Assembly: GCA_031363055.1 (NCBI GenBank)
Contig: JANLTP010000248.1
Location: forward strand, 25,015 to 89,014
Origin: JANLTP01 sp031363055
Lineage (GTDB): Bacteria; Pseudomonadota; Gammaproteobacteria; Burkholderiales; Burkholderiaceae_E
DNA length: 64,000 nucleotides
Direction of reading: 5' to 3'
Part shown: in pieces, positions 8,714 through 17,188 of the stretch
Layout of the letters: each line of letters starts with the position of its first letter
Numbering within the stretch: the stretch's first letter is position 1
Position numbers and translations under genes: made by a program
The notes under the pieces: model-generated
Told to the model about the DNA's origin: nothing
The model's database searches: none
The model's input: the letters and a program-made list of their open reading frames with translations, nothing else

Positions 8714-9241
8714 TCACGCCGCACTCACCGCATCGTCACGCGGCCCGACCTCGGCGTTGGCGAGCCGCCGTAACCGCAATACGAATTCGATTGCCAGCAA
8801 CCCGAAGCCGAGCGGCAGCGGCACCATGAACCACCACTCGGGCATGACCAGCGTCTTGATCGATAGTGCGTCGCTCTGGAAGCTGCGCAAGGCTGCGGTC
8901 GCGCCGTACCAGAGCATCCACAGGCAACACACGATGCCGGCCAGGTCGACGAACCACTCGCACACATATGCCCAGCGCTTGGGCAGGGCCCTCAATAGCA
9001 CATCAACGCGGATGTGCCGGCCCTCGCGCAGCAGCCATGGTGCGGCCAGCAAGGTCATCGCGTAGAGGATCAGCTCGGAGATTTCGTTGCTCCAGGCCAA
9101 TCCGCGCGGCAGGCCCGGCAGCGACAGATTGCGCGTGAACACGTCGCCACAGATGATCAGCATCATCGCCAGCAGCAACAGGCTGGCGATGATGGCCAGC
9201 GCGTCGACGATCCGGGCGAAGACGGTGTCGAGGTGATGCAC
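8714..9241 (-). CDS. dctQ: TRAP transporter small permease DctQ (second TRAP system)
   Basis: 175 residues with four hydrophobic segments. LAWSNEISELILYAMTLLAAPWLLREGRHIRVDVL is the DctQ core: the Glu before the second segment and the G-x-H-I-x-V-D motif are characteristic. It lies between dctP (9 bp upstream) and dctM in the order P-Q-M. It couples binding protein and channel in the inner membrane. Confidence 0.9.
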   Translation of the reverse strand: MHHLDTVFARIVDALAIIASLLLLAMMLIICGDVFTRNLSLPGLPRGLAWSNEISELILYAMTLLAAPWLLREGRHIRVDVLLRALPKRWAYVCEWFVDLAGIVCCLWMLWYGATAALRSFQSDALSIKTLVMPEWWFMVPLPLGFGLLAIEFVLRLRRLANAEVGPRDDAVSAA

Positions 9242-9250
9242 ACCGCCGCC

Positions 9251-10222
9251 TTATTTCGAGGTCAGCGTCTTGAGCTTTTTGGCGAACTCGGCGTTCGCTT
9301 TGTAGGCGCTGGCCCAACCCGCGTCATAGGCGGTGTCGACATACTTCTTGGTGCCGGCGGCGTCGAACTTGATGGTTTGAATGCCGGCCTTCTCCTGGCG
9401 CACAGTTTCCTCGCTGCCGTAGGTTTTCCAGACTGAAGCATTTTGTGCTTCGAGCGCGAGGACTTGTTTTTCGAGGAAGGCGCGCTGGTTCGGCTGCAGG
9501 CCCTTGAACTTGTCCAGGTTCATCAGAATCGACACCTCGGCGTCGTAGAAGCCGGGGTCGATACGGAACTTCGTCTTCTCATGCCAATTCAGATCAAAGA
9601 TGCCACCAATCGGCCAACCGTAGCCATCGACCACGCCACGCTCGAGGGCGGTGTACACCTCACCGGGCGGCATCGTGACCACGTTCGCGCCGAGTGCCTG
9701 GAAGAAGTCGCGATAGACGGGTGTGATGCGAATCTTCAGGCCGGCGAGATCGGGCTTGTCGACTTTCTTGGTCAGGTAGACGTGGAACGGCTGGTTCTCG
9801 ACGATGCGTCCCAGGTAGGCCATGTTCGCCTTCTTGTTCCACAATTCGTTGATGGCTGCGAACGCGCCGTTCTGACGTTGTTCGGCAATGGAGACCTGCG
9901 TAAGTTTGAGAAAGTCCGACTCGGGCATGACATTCGTGTAGAACGCGCCGGTCGACATCGCCAGATCCACCACCCCGGTTTTCACCGCGTTGCCTACCTC
10001 GAACGTCGGAATCGCTTTCGGACCGCCGATGAAATTGATCTGGATGACACCCTTACCCTCGGCGTTGACCCTCAGGATCCATTTTTCGAGGTGTTTGACG
10101 TAGTAGCTATTCTCGGCAAACGCGCTGACCATGCGCAGGGTCGTTTCCTGAGCGTAAACCTCGCCGGTCGCCGCAAGCGCAGCGGCAGTACAGACAACGC
10201 GAATTAACCTGATGACATTCAT
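9251..10222 (-). CDS. dctP: TRAP transporter periplasmic solute-binding protein DctP (second TRAP system)
   Basis: 323 residues from ATG 10222, chosen because AAAGGAG lies six bases upstream and the product then starts with a normal signal peptide ending at VYAQ|E. The frame is open further upstream, but that stretch is basic and lacks signal character. The mature domain has AGLKIRITPVYRDFFQALGANVVTMPPGEVYTAL, where the family has its carboxylate-binding Arg. It differs from the first DctP, so a different ligand is likely. First gene of the reverse TRAP operon. Confidence 0.92.
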   Translation of the reverse strand: MNVIRLIRVVCTAAALAATGEVYAQETTLRMVSAFAENSYYVKHLEKWILRVNAEGKGVIQINFIGGPKAIPTFEVGNAVKTGVVDLAMSTGAFYTNVMPESDFLKLTQVSIAEQRQNGAFAAINELWNKKANMAYLGRIVENQPFHVYLTKKVDKPDLAGLKIRITPVYRDFFQALGANVVTMPPGEVYTALERGVVDGYGWPIGGIFDLNWHEKTKFRIDPGFYDAEVSILMNLDKFKGLQPNQRAFLEKQVLALEAQNASVWKTYGSEETVRQEKAGIQTIKFDAAGTKKYVDTAYDAGWASAYKANAEFAKKLKTLTSK

Positions 10223-10349
10223 TCCGGCTCCTTTGAATATGGGTCTTTTTCGACTTTGGGTCTTAGAGTAGGTGCGCTTCGACAGCTTGTCAAACCGGCG
10301 ATTTGATTTGTCGATTTGCTCGGACTGCATACTTCCGCAAGGCCAATGT

Positions 10350-10650
10350 GGAACCCTCGCCACTTACAGCGACCCGGGCGCGGCGCCGGGCGACCAGACG
10401 GACAAGGGCGCGAATCTCGTTTGCCTTGTGCCAGTCCGCCTACCCGGCCGGCCAACAAGGCCTTCGTCGCCGCGTTCAAGAAGGAATATGGAGAGAACCT
10501 GAGTCCGGTTTTATGGCCATGGGCGCCTGGGACGGTATGGAAGCCATATACGCAGCGATTCGTACGCAGGGCGGAAATATCGACGGTGAATGTAGAGCGT
10601 GTGAGCTCGCCAAATTTTTGATCGCGATAGTATTCGGCACTCTGCCGGCC
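10350..10650 (+). pseudogene. Frameshifted C-terminal remnant of an ABC-type substrate-binding protein
   Basis: Pieces of one Peripla_BP_6-like C-terminus appear in successive frames: GDQTDKGA near 10398, then NKAFVAAFKKEYGENLSP (about 10453-10508), then GFMAMGAWDGMEAIYAAI (about 10510-10565) with RTQGGNIDGE after it. Together they read as one continuous family C-terminus broken by at least two frameshifts, with no start and no N-terminal two thirds. It does not match the C-terminus of the intact LivK at 2876-4051, so it is not a simple duplication. The rest of the 10223-10679 gap shows no gene. Confidence 0.65.
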
Positions 10651-10679
10651 GATGGTGCCGCCAGCGACTGAAAGTTTTC

Positions 10680-12773
10680 ATGGTTTCCAGAATTTCGCAA
10701 GATTCCAGCAGCGCCCGGACTTCACTTGGGTCGTCCCTGTCTCCGATTACCTCGCTGTTTGTGGCAGCGCTCGCGGTTTTTACGCTCACACGTCTGGTTC
10801 TGGCTGTGTTCACTGGCCTCGAGAAGGTACCCGCTTCGCTATGGCCCGGTGTGTTCGCACGCGGACTGCTCGCTGACCTGGCGACGCTGGCGTTTCTGGC
10901 GATACCGTTGTTGCTCTACGAGGCGCTGCTGCCGAATCGTTTGCGCCGTTCGCGCTGGCATCGCCTGCTTCGTAACGCCTGGGTGGTGTTCGCCGTTTTC
11001 GCTTTGCTGTTCGGCGCAGCAGCCGAGTTCACGTTCTGGGTGGAGTTTTACAACCGCTTTAACTTCATCGCCGTCGATTATCTGATCTACACGCACGAGG
11101 TCATCCAGAACATCTTCGAGTCTTATCCGATCGGCGTCATCCTCGCAGCATTGGTGTTGCTGGCCATGTTGTTCGGCTGGCCCATTGCGCGCGTTATCAG
11201 GACGCATGATCAGCGCAATCGAAGCGTGATGCATCGGCTGGTCATGTTCGCGCTGGCCGTTGCGCTGCCAGCCGCGAGTCTGCTGCTGTTTCGTGAGGAC
11301 CTGATCCGAGGGTCCGCCAATGAGTTTGCCGACGAACTGGCTCAGAACGGTTTGTATACCTTTGGTCAGGCGCTGCAGAAAAACGAAATTGACTATGACC
11401 GGTTTTACGCGACGATTGAGCAGGAGCGGGCGACCGCGATCTTGAAGGATCTGGCGGTGCGGCGCGCCCCGATCAATGATCCGGGCCTGCCAGCCAATGG
11501 GCCGAAGGGATTGGTCGAAGCGCCGTCGCCGGCGGCTGTCATTACTCCGTTGCCTGCAACGGGAACTGCAACGGGAACTGCACCGGGAACTGCACCGGGA
11601 ACTGCATCAGCGCAGGCCAAACCAGGCACCGAATCGCGACTGGTTTTGCAGCGCCAACCCAAGCACTTGGTTCTGGTATCGGTCGAGAGTCTGTCGGCCG
11701 AATTTCTGGGCAGTCACGGCTCCAAGCTCGGCCTCACGCCCAAGCTCGATGCGTTGATGACACAAGGGGTTCAGTTCGACGCCATGTTTGCGACCGGTAC
11801 CCGGACGGTTCGCGGCCTCGAGGCGCTGTCGCTCGGCGTGCCACCGGTGCCCGGACAGTCGATCGTGCGCCGCGATGGTAACGACAATCTGGCGATGCTG
11901 GGCAACTTGCTGTCATTGCAGGGTTTTCGGTCACTGTTTGTGTACGGCGGTTATGGTTACTTTGACAACATGTCGGCCTACTTTGGGGTTAACGGACATG
12001 AGGTGGTGGACCGGACGGCCATTGCCAAAGACAAGATCGTTTTCGAGAACGCCTGGGGCGTCGCTGACGAAGTGATCTTTGATCACACCTTGAGCGCCAT
12101 TGACAAAACCGTGGCCAGTGGCGCGCGCGCCTTTGCGCACGTCATGACCACGTCGAACCATCGGCCCTACACCTATCCGGCCGATCGCATTGACATTGCA
12201 TCGCCGGGTGGACGCAACGGCGCGGTCAAATACACCGACTGGGCGATCGGCAAATTTATTGAAGATGCCCGCCGCAAACCCTGGTTCGACGACACGCTAT
12301 TTGTGATCATTGCCGATCACTGCTCGTCAGTGGCCGGTAAGGTCAAGCTGCCGGTCGGCGACTACCACATTGCCGCCATGATCTACGGACCCCAATTTGT
12401 GAAGCCCGGACATTTTCGCGGTGTGGCCAGTCAGATTGACTTGCCGCCCACCTTGCTGGAGGCACTCGGCGTGAAGGGATCTGATCAGTTTTTTGGACGA
12501 TCGCTGCTCGACTCGGCGGGCAACCCTGGCCCACCGGATCGCGCGTTCATCAGCAACTATCAACATCTGGGTCTGGTGCGCGATGGTGTGTTGACTATCC
12601 TTTCGCCAAAACGGGCCGTCGAGGCCTACCAGGTGGACATGAGCACCTTCAGCGCGCGCCCGATCGAACCCAATGCGTCCCATGTTCAGGAGGCTATTGC
12701 CTACTACCAGACCGCCTCGCGAGCGTTCAAACAGGGCGCGTTGAAGGCGGACCGAACTAGTTTGGCAAAATAA
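10680..12773 (+). CDS. LtaS/OpgB-type membrane sulfatase-fold transferase
   Basis: 697 residues: about five N-terminal membrane segments (to near residue 210), then a periplasmic alkaline-phosphatase-like sulfatase domain from about residue 320. The active-site pattern fits lipoteichoic-acid-synthase/phosphoglycerol-transferase enzymes: Glu in VLVSVESLSAEF, a Thr nucleophile candidate in TGTRTVRGLEAL, His in TTSNHRPYTYP and Asp-His in FVIIADHCSS. Relatives transfer phosphoglycerol or phosphoethanolamine to envelope glycans or lipids. The linker before the catalytic domain carries a GTAP/GTAT tandem repeat. The stop overlaps the next gene, an LpxR-like deacylase, which suggests a joint envelope role. 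Confidence 0.85.
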   Translation: MVSRISQDSSSARTSLGSSLSPITSLFVAALAVFTLTRLVLAVFTGLEKVPASLWPGVFARGLLADLATLAFLAIPLLLYEALLPNRLRRSRWHRLLRNAWVVFAVFALLFGAAAEFTFWVEFYNRFNFIAVDYLIYTHEVIQNIFESYPIGVILAALVLLAMLFGWPIARVIRTHDQRNRSVMHRLVMFALAVALPAASLLLFREDLIRGSANEFADELAQNGLYTFGQALQKNEIDYDRFYATIEQERATAILKDLAVRRAPINDPGLPANGPKGLVEAPSPAAVITPLPATGTATGTAPGTAPGTASAQAKPGTESRLVLQRQPKHLVLVSVESLSAEFLGSHGSKLGLTPKLDALMTQGVQFDAMFATGTRTVRGLEALSLGVPPVPGQSIVRRDGNDNLAMLGNLLSLQGFRSLFVYGGYGYFDNMSAYFGVNGHEVVDRTAIAKDKIVFENAWGVADEVIFDHTLSAIDKTVASGARAFAHVMTTSNHRPYTYPADRIDIASPGGRNGAVKYTDWAIGKFIEDARRKPWFDDTLFVIIADHCSSVAGKVKLPVGDYHIAAMIYGPQFVKPGHFRGVASQIDLPPTLLEALGVKGSDQFFGRSLLDSAGNPGPPDRAFISNYQHLGLVRDGVLTILSPKRAVEAYQVDMSTFSARPIEPNASHVQEAIAYYQTASRAFKQGALKADRTSLAK
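11561..11606 (+). repeat. 12-bp in-frame tandem repeat (four copies) in the LtaS-type gene
   Basis: GGGAACTGCA recurs every 12 bp (11561, 11573, 11585, 11597), encoding Gly-Thr-Ala-Thr/Pro. It lies in the linker between the membrane part and the catalytic domain. Confidence 0.9.
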
Positions 12774-13897
12774 TGGCCAGAGTCGAGGCTGGTGACATTT
12801 TGAACAGGTTGTGGGCGTCGTTGCTTGCCGTGATAACGATGTGCGTCACGCAGACGGTCATCGCCCAGACGGCTATCTCGCAGCCTGCTATCGCCCAGCC
12901 CGCAATCGCCCAGAGATGCATCGCCGACGATTCGGACCGATCCAGCCACGCGAGCCATAGCGTGCGACTCGATAACGACGTTCTGGGAGGTCGTAGACAA
13001 GATCAGAATTACACGGGCGGCACGATTGTGACCGTGGTGTCTCCAAACCTGAACAGTTTTACCGATGATCCCTGTCTTTCGAGCGCGACGCGCTGGCTCA
13101 ATCGCAAGTTGAGCTGGCTGCAGCCCGTTGACGTGCCGCTCAGAAATATGGTCTTTGGACTCAGTCATTTGGCCTTCACTCCAGGAGACCGCCTGCGCGC
13201 CGACGTTATCACCGATGATCGTCCTTATGCGGCGGCGCTGTTGTTCAACATCGGTTACAACGGCCGCAACGATGCGACGATGCACACCACGCAGCTTCGC
13301 TTCGGGCTGGTCGGGCCGGGCGCGCAGGGCGAGCGGGTACAAAATGTTTATCACGATTCATTGGGTCTGAAACGGTTTGCCGGCTGGAATAATCAACTGC
13401 GTAACGAGTGGGTGGCGCAGTTGCTCTACGAGCGTCTGTATCGCTGGTCTACAGCCGAGCCTGCTCGGGGTTGGGGATCCGATGTCATCAGCCATTGGGG
13501 CGCTAGTCTCGGTAACTATGCCACCCATGCCAATGCCGGTGCTGAATGGCGTTTTGGCTGGCGCGTACCTGATGATTTTGGCAGTGCGCCAATGCGACCG
13601 GCCGGCGAAAGTGTCGCACCCTCTAACGTGGCCAACCCGAACTCCGGCTGGGCGGCCCATATGTTCGTCTCGCTGGACGCGCGAGCTGTTCTGCGAGACA
13701 TGACGCTCGATGGCAATACCTTGAGTGACAGCCATCATGTTGACAAGCGCCATTGGGTCGCCGATTTTGGTTTTGGCTGGGTATTACGTTTTGGCGTTTG
13801 GAAGCTGGCGATGACGCGTTATTATCGAACCCGGGAATTCAACGAGCAGCGTGAATTGCCTGCTTTTGGCAGCATTTCGATCAGCCGTCGAATTTAG
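12773..13897 (+). CDS. LpxR-like lipid A 3'-O-deacylase family outer-membrane protein (DUF2219)
   Basis: 374 residues with an N-terminal hydrophobic signal. The mature part carries the family's features: an N-D motif in RLDNDVLGG, QNYTGG shortly after, DRPYAAALLFN, and GPGAQGERVQNVYH, where LpxR has its catalytic His. The rest reads as alternating beta-barrel strands. LpxR removes the 3' acyloxyacyl chain of lipid A in the outer membrane and needs calcium. The ATG overlaps the stop of the LtaS-type gene (TAATG), so the two are co-translated. A four-unit IAQPA-type repeat lies just after the signal region. Confidence 0.82.
   Translation: MARVEAGDILNRLWASLLAVITMCVTQTVIAQTAISQPAIAQPAIAQRCIADDSDRSSHASHSVRLDNDVLGGRRQDQNYTGGTIVTVVSPNLNSFTDDPCLSSATRWLNRKLSWLQPVDVPLRNMVFGLSHLAFTPGDRLRADVITDDRPYAAALLFNIGYNGRNDATMHTTQLRFGLVGPGAQGERVQNVYHDSLGLKRFAGWNNQLRNEWVAQLLYERLYRWSTAEPARGWGSDVISHWGASLGNYATHANAGAEWRFGWRVPDDFGSAPMRPAGESVAPSNVANPNSGWAAHMFVSLDARAVLRDMTLDGNTLSDSHHVDKRHWVADFGFGWVLRFGVWKLAMTRYYRTREFNEQRELPAFGSISISRRI
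12851..12913 (+). repeat. 15-bp in-frame repeat (four degenerate copies) in the lpxR-like gene
   Basis: The codons read QTVIA-QTAIS-QPAIA-QPAIA-Q, so the period is 15 bp starting at 12851. It sits between the signal peptide and the barrel, where it should do least harm. Confidence 0.85.
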
Positions 13898-13960
13898 CGG
13901 GATCGCGCGGGACTTGGCAGAAGCGGGCAGAAACGGGCGGGAACGAGCAGGACCCAGCGA
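13897..13960 (+). repeat. Degenerate short G-rich repeats after the lpxR-like stop codon
   Basis: Imperfect units of about 10-11 bp resembling gcgggaacgag/gcagaaacggg run from the stop codon almost to the next start codon. Boundaries are approximate. Confidence 0.45.
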
Positions 13961-13968
13961 GAACCATC

Positions 13969-15564
13969 ATGAACGATAACTTCAGCCGGTCGCAACAGAT
14001 TCGCAAGCCCGCCGTCAGCAGCGAGCGCGGTGTGGTCTCGGCGCAGCACCGGGTAGCGGCCCAGGCAGGTGCTGCCGTGCTCGCACGCGGTGGCGACTGC
14101 ATCGACGCTGCGGTCGCTACCTCGTTTGCCTTGGGTGCACTCGAGCCTTGGATGAGTGGTGCCGGTGGTTTGGGTACCCTGGTGTTGTACCGGGCTGCGG
14201 AACAGCGCTTTGAGGTCATCAACTTCGGTGGCGTTTCCCCGCAAGGCGTTGCAGCGGCCGACTATCCGTTGGTGGGTGGCGCCGCACTCGATCTATTCGC
14301 CTGGCCGCGGGTCAAGGATGATCGCAATATTCATGGTCCGCGTTCGGTCGTGGTGCCCGGTGTGGTCGCCGGTATGGGTGAAGCCCATCGACGTTACGGC
14401 AAATTGGCCTGGTCAGAGCTGGTCTTGCCAGCAGCGCAGTTTGCGCGCATTGGTTTAATGGTCGATTGGTTCACCACCGAAAATATTGCGGTGGCTGCGC
14501 TCGATCTGCGCCGTTATCCGGACAGTGCCGACGAGTTTCTACGAGACGGTCTGCCGCCAACCGGCCAGTGGGGGATCAGGGCCGAGGTTCGACTGCCGCG
14601 CCCGAAGTATGCCAAGACGCTGGAATGGATCGCAGAGCAGGGCGCCGAGTCGTTGTATAGCGGTGAACTGGCCAACGCGTTGGCCGGCGAAATTCAATCG
14701 GCCGGTGGCTGTCTGAGCAACGCTGACCTGGCCGAATACCGGGTGCGGGTCAGCGACAGTCTGGCCATACCCTATCGCCAGGCCGTGGTTCATGCGACGC
14801 CTGAACTGACCGCCGGCCCAACGCTGGCGCAGACGCTCAAACAATTGTCCGCCTGGACACCGGCGGTTGATGCCGGTGCGCCCGACAGCGCAGCCTATGC
14901 GGCGTACGCGCGTGCTTTGCAGGCTGCTTATCGACAACGTCTGTCCGATATGGGTGATGTCGACGGCAAACGCGCGCTCGGCGCCGAACATCTGGCGCCG
15001 TCGTGTACTTCGCACTTCAATGTCGTCGATGCGCAAGGCAATATGGTTGCGGTCACTCAGACCTTACTGGGTATTTTTGGTTCGAAGTTTGTCGGGCCCA
15101 GTACCGGCATTCTGATGAACAACGGCATGATGTGGTTTGACCCCGAGCAAGGCAAAACCAATTCACTGGGCGGCGGCCGACGCTGTCTGTCGAACTACAC
15201 ACCGGCCATCGCAGCGCTGCCCGATGGCCGTTTGATGGCGGTCGGCGCGTCCGGCGGTCGCCGAATTTTGCCAGCGGTGGCGCAACTGTTGTCATTTGCG
15301 ATCGATTACCAAATGGATCTCGATACGGCGTTTCATACGCCACGCATTGATGCCTCCGAAGGTTCAGTCGTGATCGGTGATGTCCGACTGCCTGCGGCGA
15401 CGCATGCGGCGCTGGCCCGCGAGTTTGACTACGAGCAGGCGCGGCCGCAAACCATGCCTCTCAAGTTCGCCTGTCCATCGGCGGTCATGCGCAGTGGCGC
15501 GATCAACAGCGGCGCAGCCGAATCCGTTCAGCCGTGGGCAGATGCGATTGCCCAAACTCATTGA
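13969..15564 (+). CDS. Gamma-glutamyltransferase family protein (Ntn hydrolase)
   Basis: 531 residues spanning both subunits of the self-processing GGT fold. The autocleavage/nucleophile Thr is most likely Thr347 in SCTSHFNVVDAQGNMVAVT, aligned to the T-T-H-Y/F of GGT. Downstream are GILMNNGMMWFDP and CLSNYTPAI, also canonical. There is no signal peptide, whereas classical bacterial GGT is periplasmic, so this is more like the cytoplasmic GGT-like amidases that hydrolyse acyl- or gamma-glutamyl-amides. A LysR gene overlaps its 3' end and may regulate it. Confidence 0.88.
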   Translation: MNDNFSRSQQIRKPAVSSERGVVSAQHRVAAQAGAAVLARGGDCIDAAVATSFALGALEPWMSGAGGLGTLVLYRAAEQRFEVINFGGVSPQGVAAADYPLVGGAALDLFAWPRVKDDRNIHGPRSVVVPGVVAGMGEAHRRYGKLAWSELVLPAAQFARIGLMVDWFTTENIAVAALDLRRYPDSADEFLRDGLPPTGQWGIRAEVRLPRPKYAKTLEWIAEQGAESLYSGELANALAGEIQSAGGCLSNADLAEYRVRVSDSLAIPYRQAVVHATPELTAGPTLAQTLKQLSAWTPAVDAGAPDSAAYAAYARALQAAYRQRLSDMGDVDGKRALGAEHLAPSCTSHFNVVDAQGNMVAVTQTLLGIFGSKFVGPSTGILMNNGMMWFDPEQGKTNSLGGGRRCLSNYTPAIAALPDGRLMAVGASGGRRILPAVAQLLSFAIDYQMDLDTAFHTPRIDASEGSVVIGDVRLPAATHAALAREFDYEQARPQTMPLKFACPSAVMRSGAINSGAAESVQPWADAIAQTH

Positions 15565-16577
15565 CTGCGCCGAAGGCCCAGGCCTACCAGCTCGAACTCA
15601 GTGCTGATTTACATCGCTGGCGGGCGTTTCTGGCGGTCGCCGAGTTGCGCAGCCTGACACGGGCGTCGTTGTTCCTCGATTGCAACCAACCGGCGTTAAG
15701 CCGTCAGATCAACGCGCTTGAGCGCGAATGCGGTGCACGGCTGTTTACGCGCACCGGGCGAGGCGTCGAGTTATCTGAAGTCGGACAGCGCGTCATCGCT
15801 CAGGTCCGTGCGCTGTTGGCTGCGGCCGAACAACTCGAACACGACATCCGCGGCGAAGCGCGTGAACCGTCGGGGCGAGTCACTTTGGGTACCTTACCTT
15901 CGATTGGTATGCCGCTGACTCGACCGCTTTTTAAACGGCTGCGCGAACACTTCTCCGGTATCCGCCTGAAAATTCTCGAAGGCTCGAGCGGGCAAGTCGA
16001 AGAGTGGCTGGCCGATGCGCGGGTCGATATCGCCATTCTGTATCGTTATGGCGTCAACCTGCCCGAGCACGAGACGTCGCTGGCCATTGTCCACAGCTAT
16101 CTGATTGGTGCTCACGGTGATGTCCTGACGTCGCAACCAGAAGTGCCGCTGAGCGCGCTCGATCGATTGCCATTTATCTTGCCGAGTGCCCCTAATGGCT
16201 TGCGTAATTCGCTCGATGCGATTGCCCGGCAGCATCACATTTCGATCGAGCCCGAGATCGAGGCCGATTCATTACCGCTCATGAAATCGGTGGTCGCCGA
16301 AGAGCGGCTCTACACGGTGCTGCCGCTGCATGCGGTCGCCAGCGAGATCAAGGCCGGATGGTTGCAGGCCAGCAAGATTGTCGATCCGACCGTACAACGG
16401 ACCGTCGCGATGGCGACGTCCAAATCGAAAGGCCCGGGCCGAGCGGTGTCGGTGGTCGCCGCACAGATCGTTGAAATCGTGCAAGAGATGGGCCGCAATG
16501 GCCTGTTACATGCGTTTCGTACTGACGGCCAAGCCCATGGAGACCGTAATGCCCAGAATTCCTCTGCCGACACCTGA
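15534..16577 (+). CDS. LysR family transcriptional regulator
   Basis: About 347 residues. The helix-turn-helix is RWRAFLAVAELRSLTRASLFLDCNQPALSRQINALE, with the family's S-Q-P-A-L-S-R-like recognition helix, followed by GARLFTRTGRGVELSEVG and a two-lobed effector domain. Start is uncertain: GTG 15534 overlaps the GGT gene, and TTG 15561 would give a shorter N-terminus; neither has a clear ribosome site. It lies in the same direction as the GGT-like gene, not divergent as most LysR genes do. Confidence 0.9.
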   Translation: MGRCDCPNSLTAPKAQAYQLELSADLHRWRAFLAVAELRSLTRASLFLDCNQPALSRQINALERECGARLFTRTGRGVELSEVGQRVIAQVRALLAAAEQLEHDIRGEAREPSGRVTLGTLPSIGMPLTRPLFKRLREHFSGIRLKILEGSSGQVEEWLADARVDIAILYRYGVNLPEHETSLAIVHSYLIGAHGDVLTSQPEVPLSALDRLPFILPSAPNGLRNSLDAIARQHHISIEPEIEADSLPLMKSVVAEERLYTVLPLHAVASEIKAGWLQASKIVDPTVQRTVAMATSKSKGPGRAVSVVAAQIVEIVQEMGRNGLLHAFRTDGQAHGDRNAQNSSADT

Positions 16578-17112
16578 GAATCTGACCCCTGAACAAAAGC
16601 GGGTCTACGACAAGGTTGTTGCAGGTCCACGCGGTCAACTGCGTGGTTCGTTGCGAGCGGCGCTGTACAACCCCGAGTTGGCCGATCACTGGCAGGCGCT
16701 CGGCGCCTTGTTACGGTACGGCACAAGTTTACCGGCGCGGCTCTCCGAGCTGGCGATACTGGTGACTGGCCGGCATTGCCGTGCGCCCTTCGAGTGGCAC
16801 GCCCACCGAATCGAGGCCGAGAAGGCCGGCGTAGAGCAAGCAATCATCGAAGCAATTCTCGCGCGACAGACGCCACCGGGCATGAGTGAAGACGACGCTG
16901 GAATCTTTCACTTTGCACTCGAATTGAACCGTTCGGATTCGGTAAGCGATGCGACTTATGCGGTCGCGTTGGCGCGCTTCGGTGCCCGCGCTGTGGTCGA
17001 GTTGACCGCGCTGGTCGGTTATTACACGCTGGTCGCAATGACCCTGAATGCCCACGAGATCGAATTACCCGACGGCGTCACCGCAGCTTTCAAGCGGCCG
17101 CTGGACGAGTAG
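16549..17112 (+). CDS. Carboxymuconolactone decarboxylase (AhpD-like) family protein
   Basis: About 187 residues from ATG 16549; ATG 16537 in the same frame is possible. PARLSELAILVTGRHCRAPFEWHAH matches the CMD-family core, in which E-x-x-I-L-x-x-x-R is usual. The classical AhpD Cys-x-x-Cys-x-x-x-His is reduced to a single Cys-x-x-x-x-x-x-His, as in many CMD homologues of unknown role, so peroxidase activity should not be assumed. It overlaps the LysR 3' end and probably belongs to the same transcription unit as the GGT-like gene. Confidence 0.8.
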   Translation: MPRIPLPTPENLTPEQKRVYDKVVAGPRGQLRGSLRAALYNPELADHWQALGALLRYGTSLPARLSELAILVTGRHCRAPFEWHAHRIEAEKAGVEQAIIEAILARQTPPGMSEDDAGIFHFALELNRSDSVSDATYAVALARFGARAVVELTALVGYYTLVAMTLNAHEIELPDGVTAAFKRPLDE

Positions 17113-17116
17113 AGAG

Positions 17117-17170
17117 CAGCTTCAGGGCGAGAAGCGAGCTACTTCAGGACGAGTAGCGAGCTGCTTCAGG
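17117..17170 (+). repeat. 22-bp tandem repeat after the CMD-family stop codon
   Basis: CTTCAGG-centred units recur at 17120, 17142 and 17164 with intervening GCGAGAAGCGAGCT/ACGAGTAGCGAGCT. They fill the gap between two convergent genes. Confidence 0.75.
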
Positions 17171-17188
17171 TTCGTTGCGCTGCGCGGC

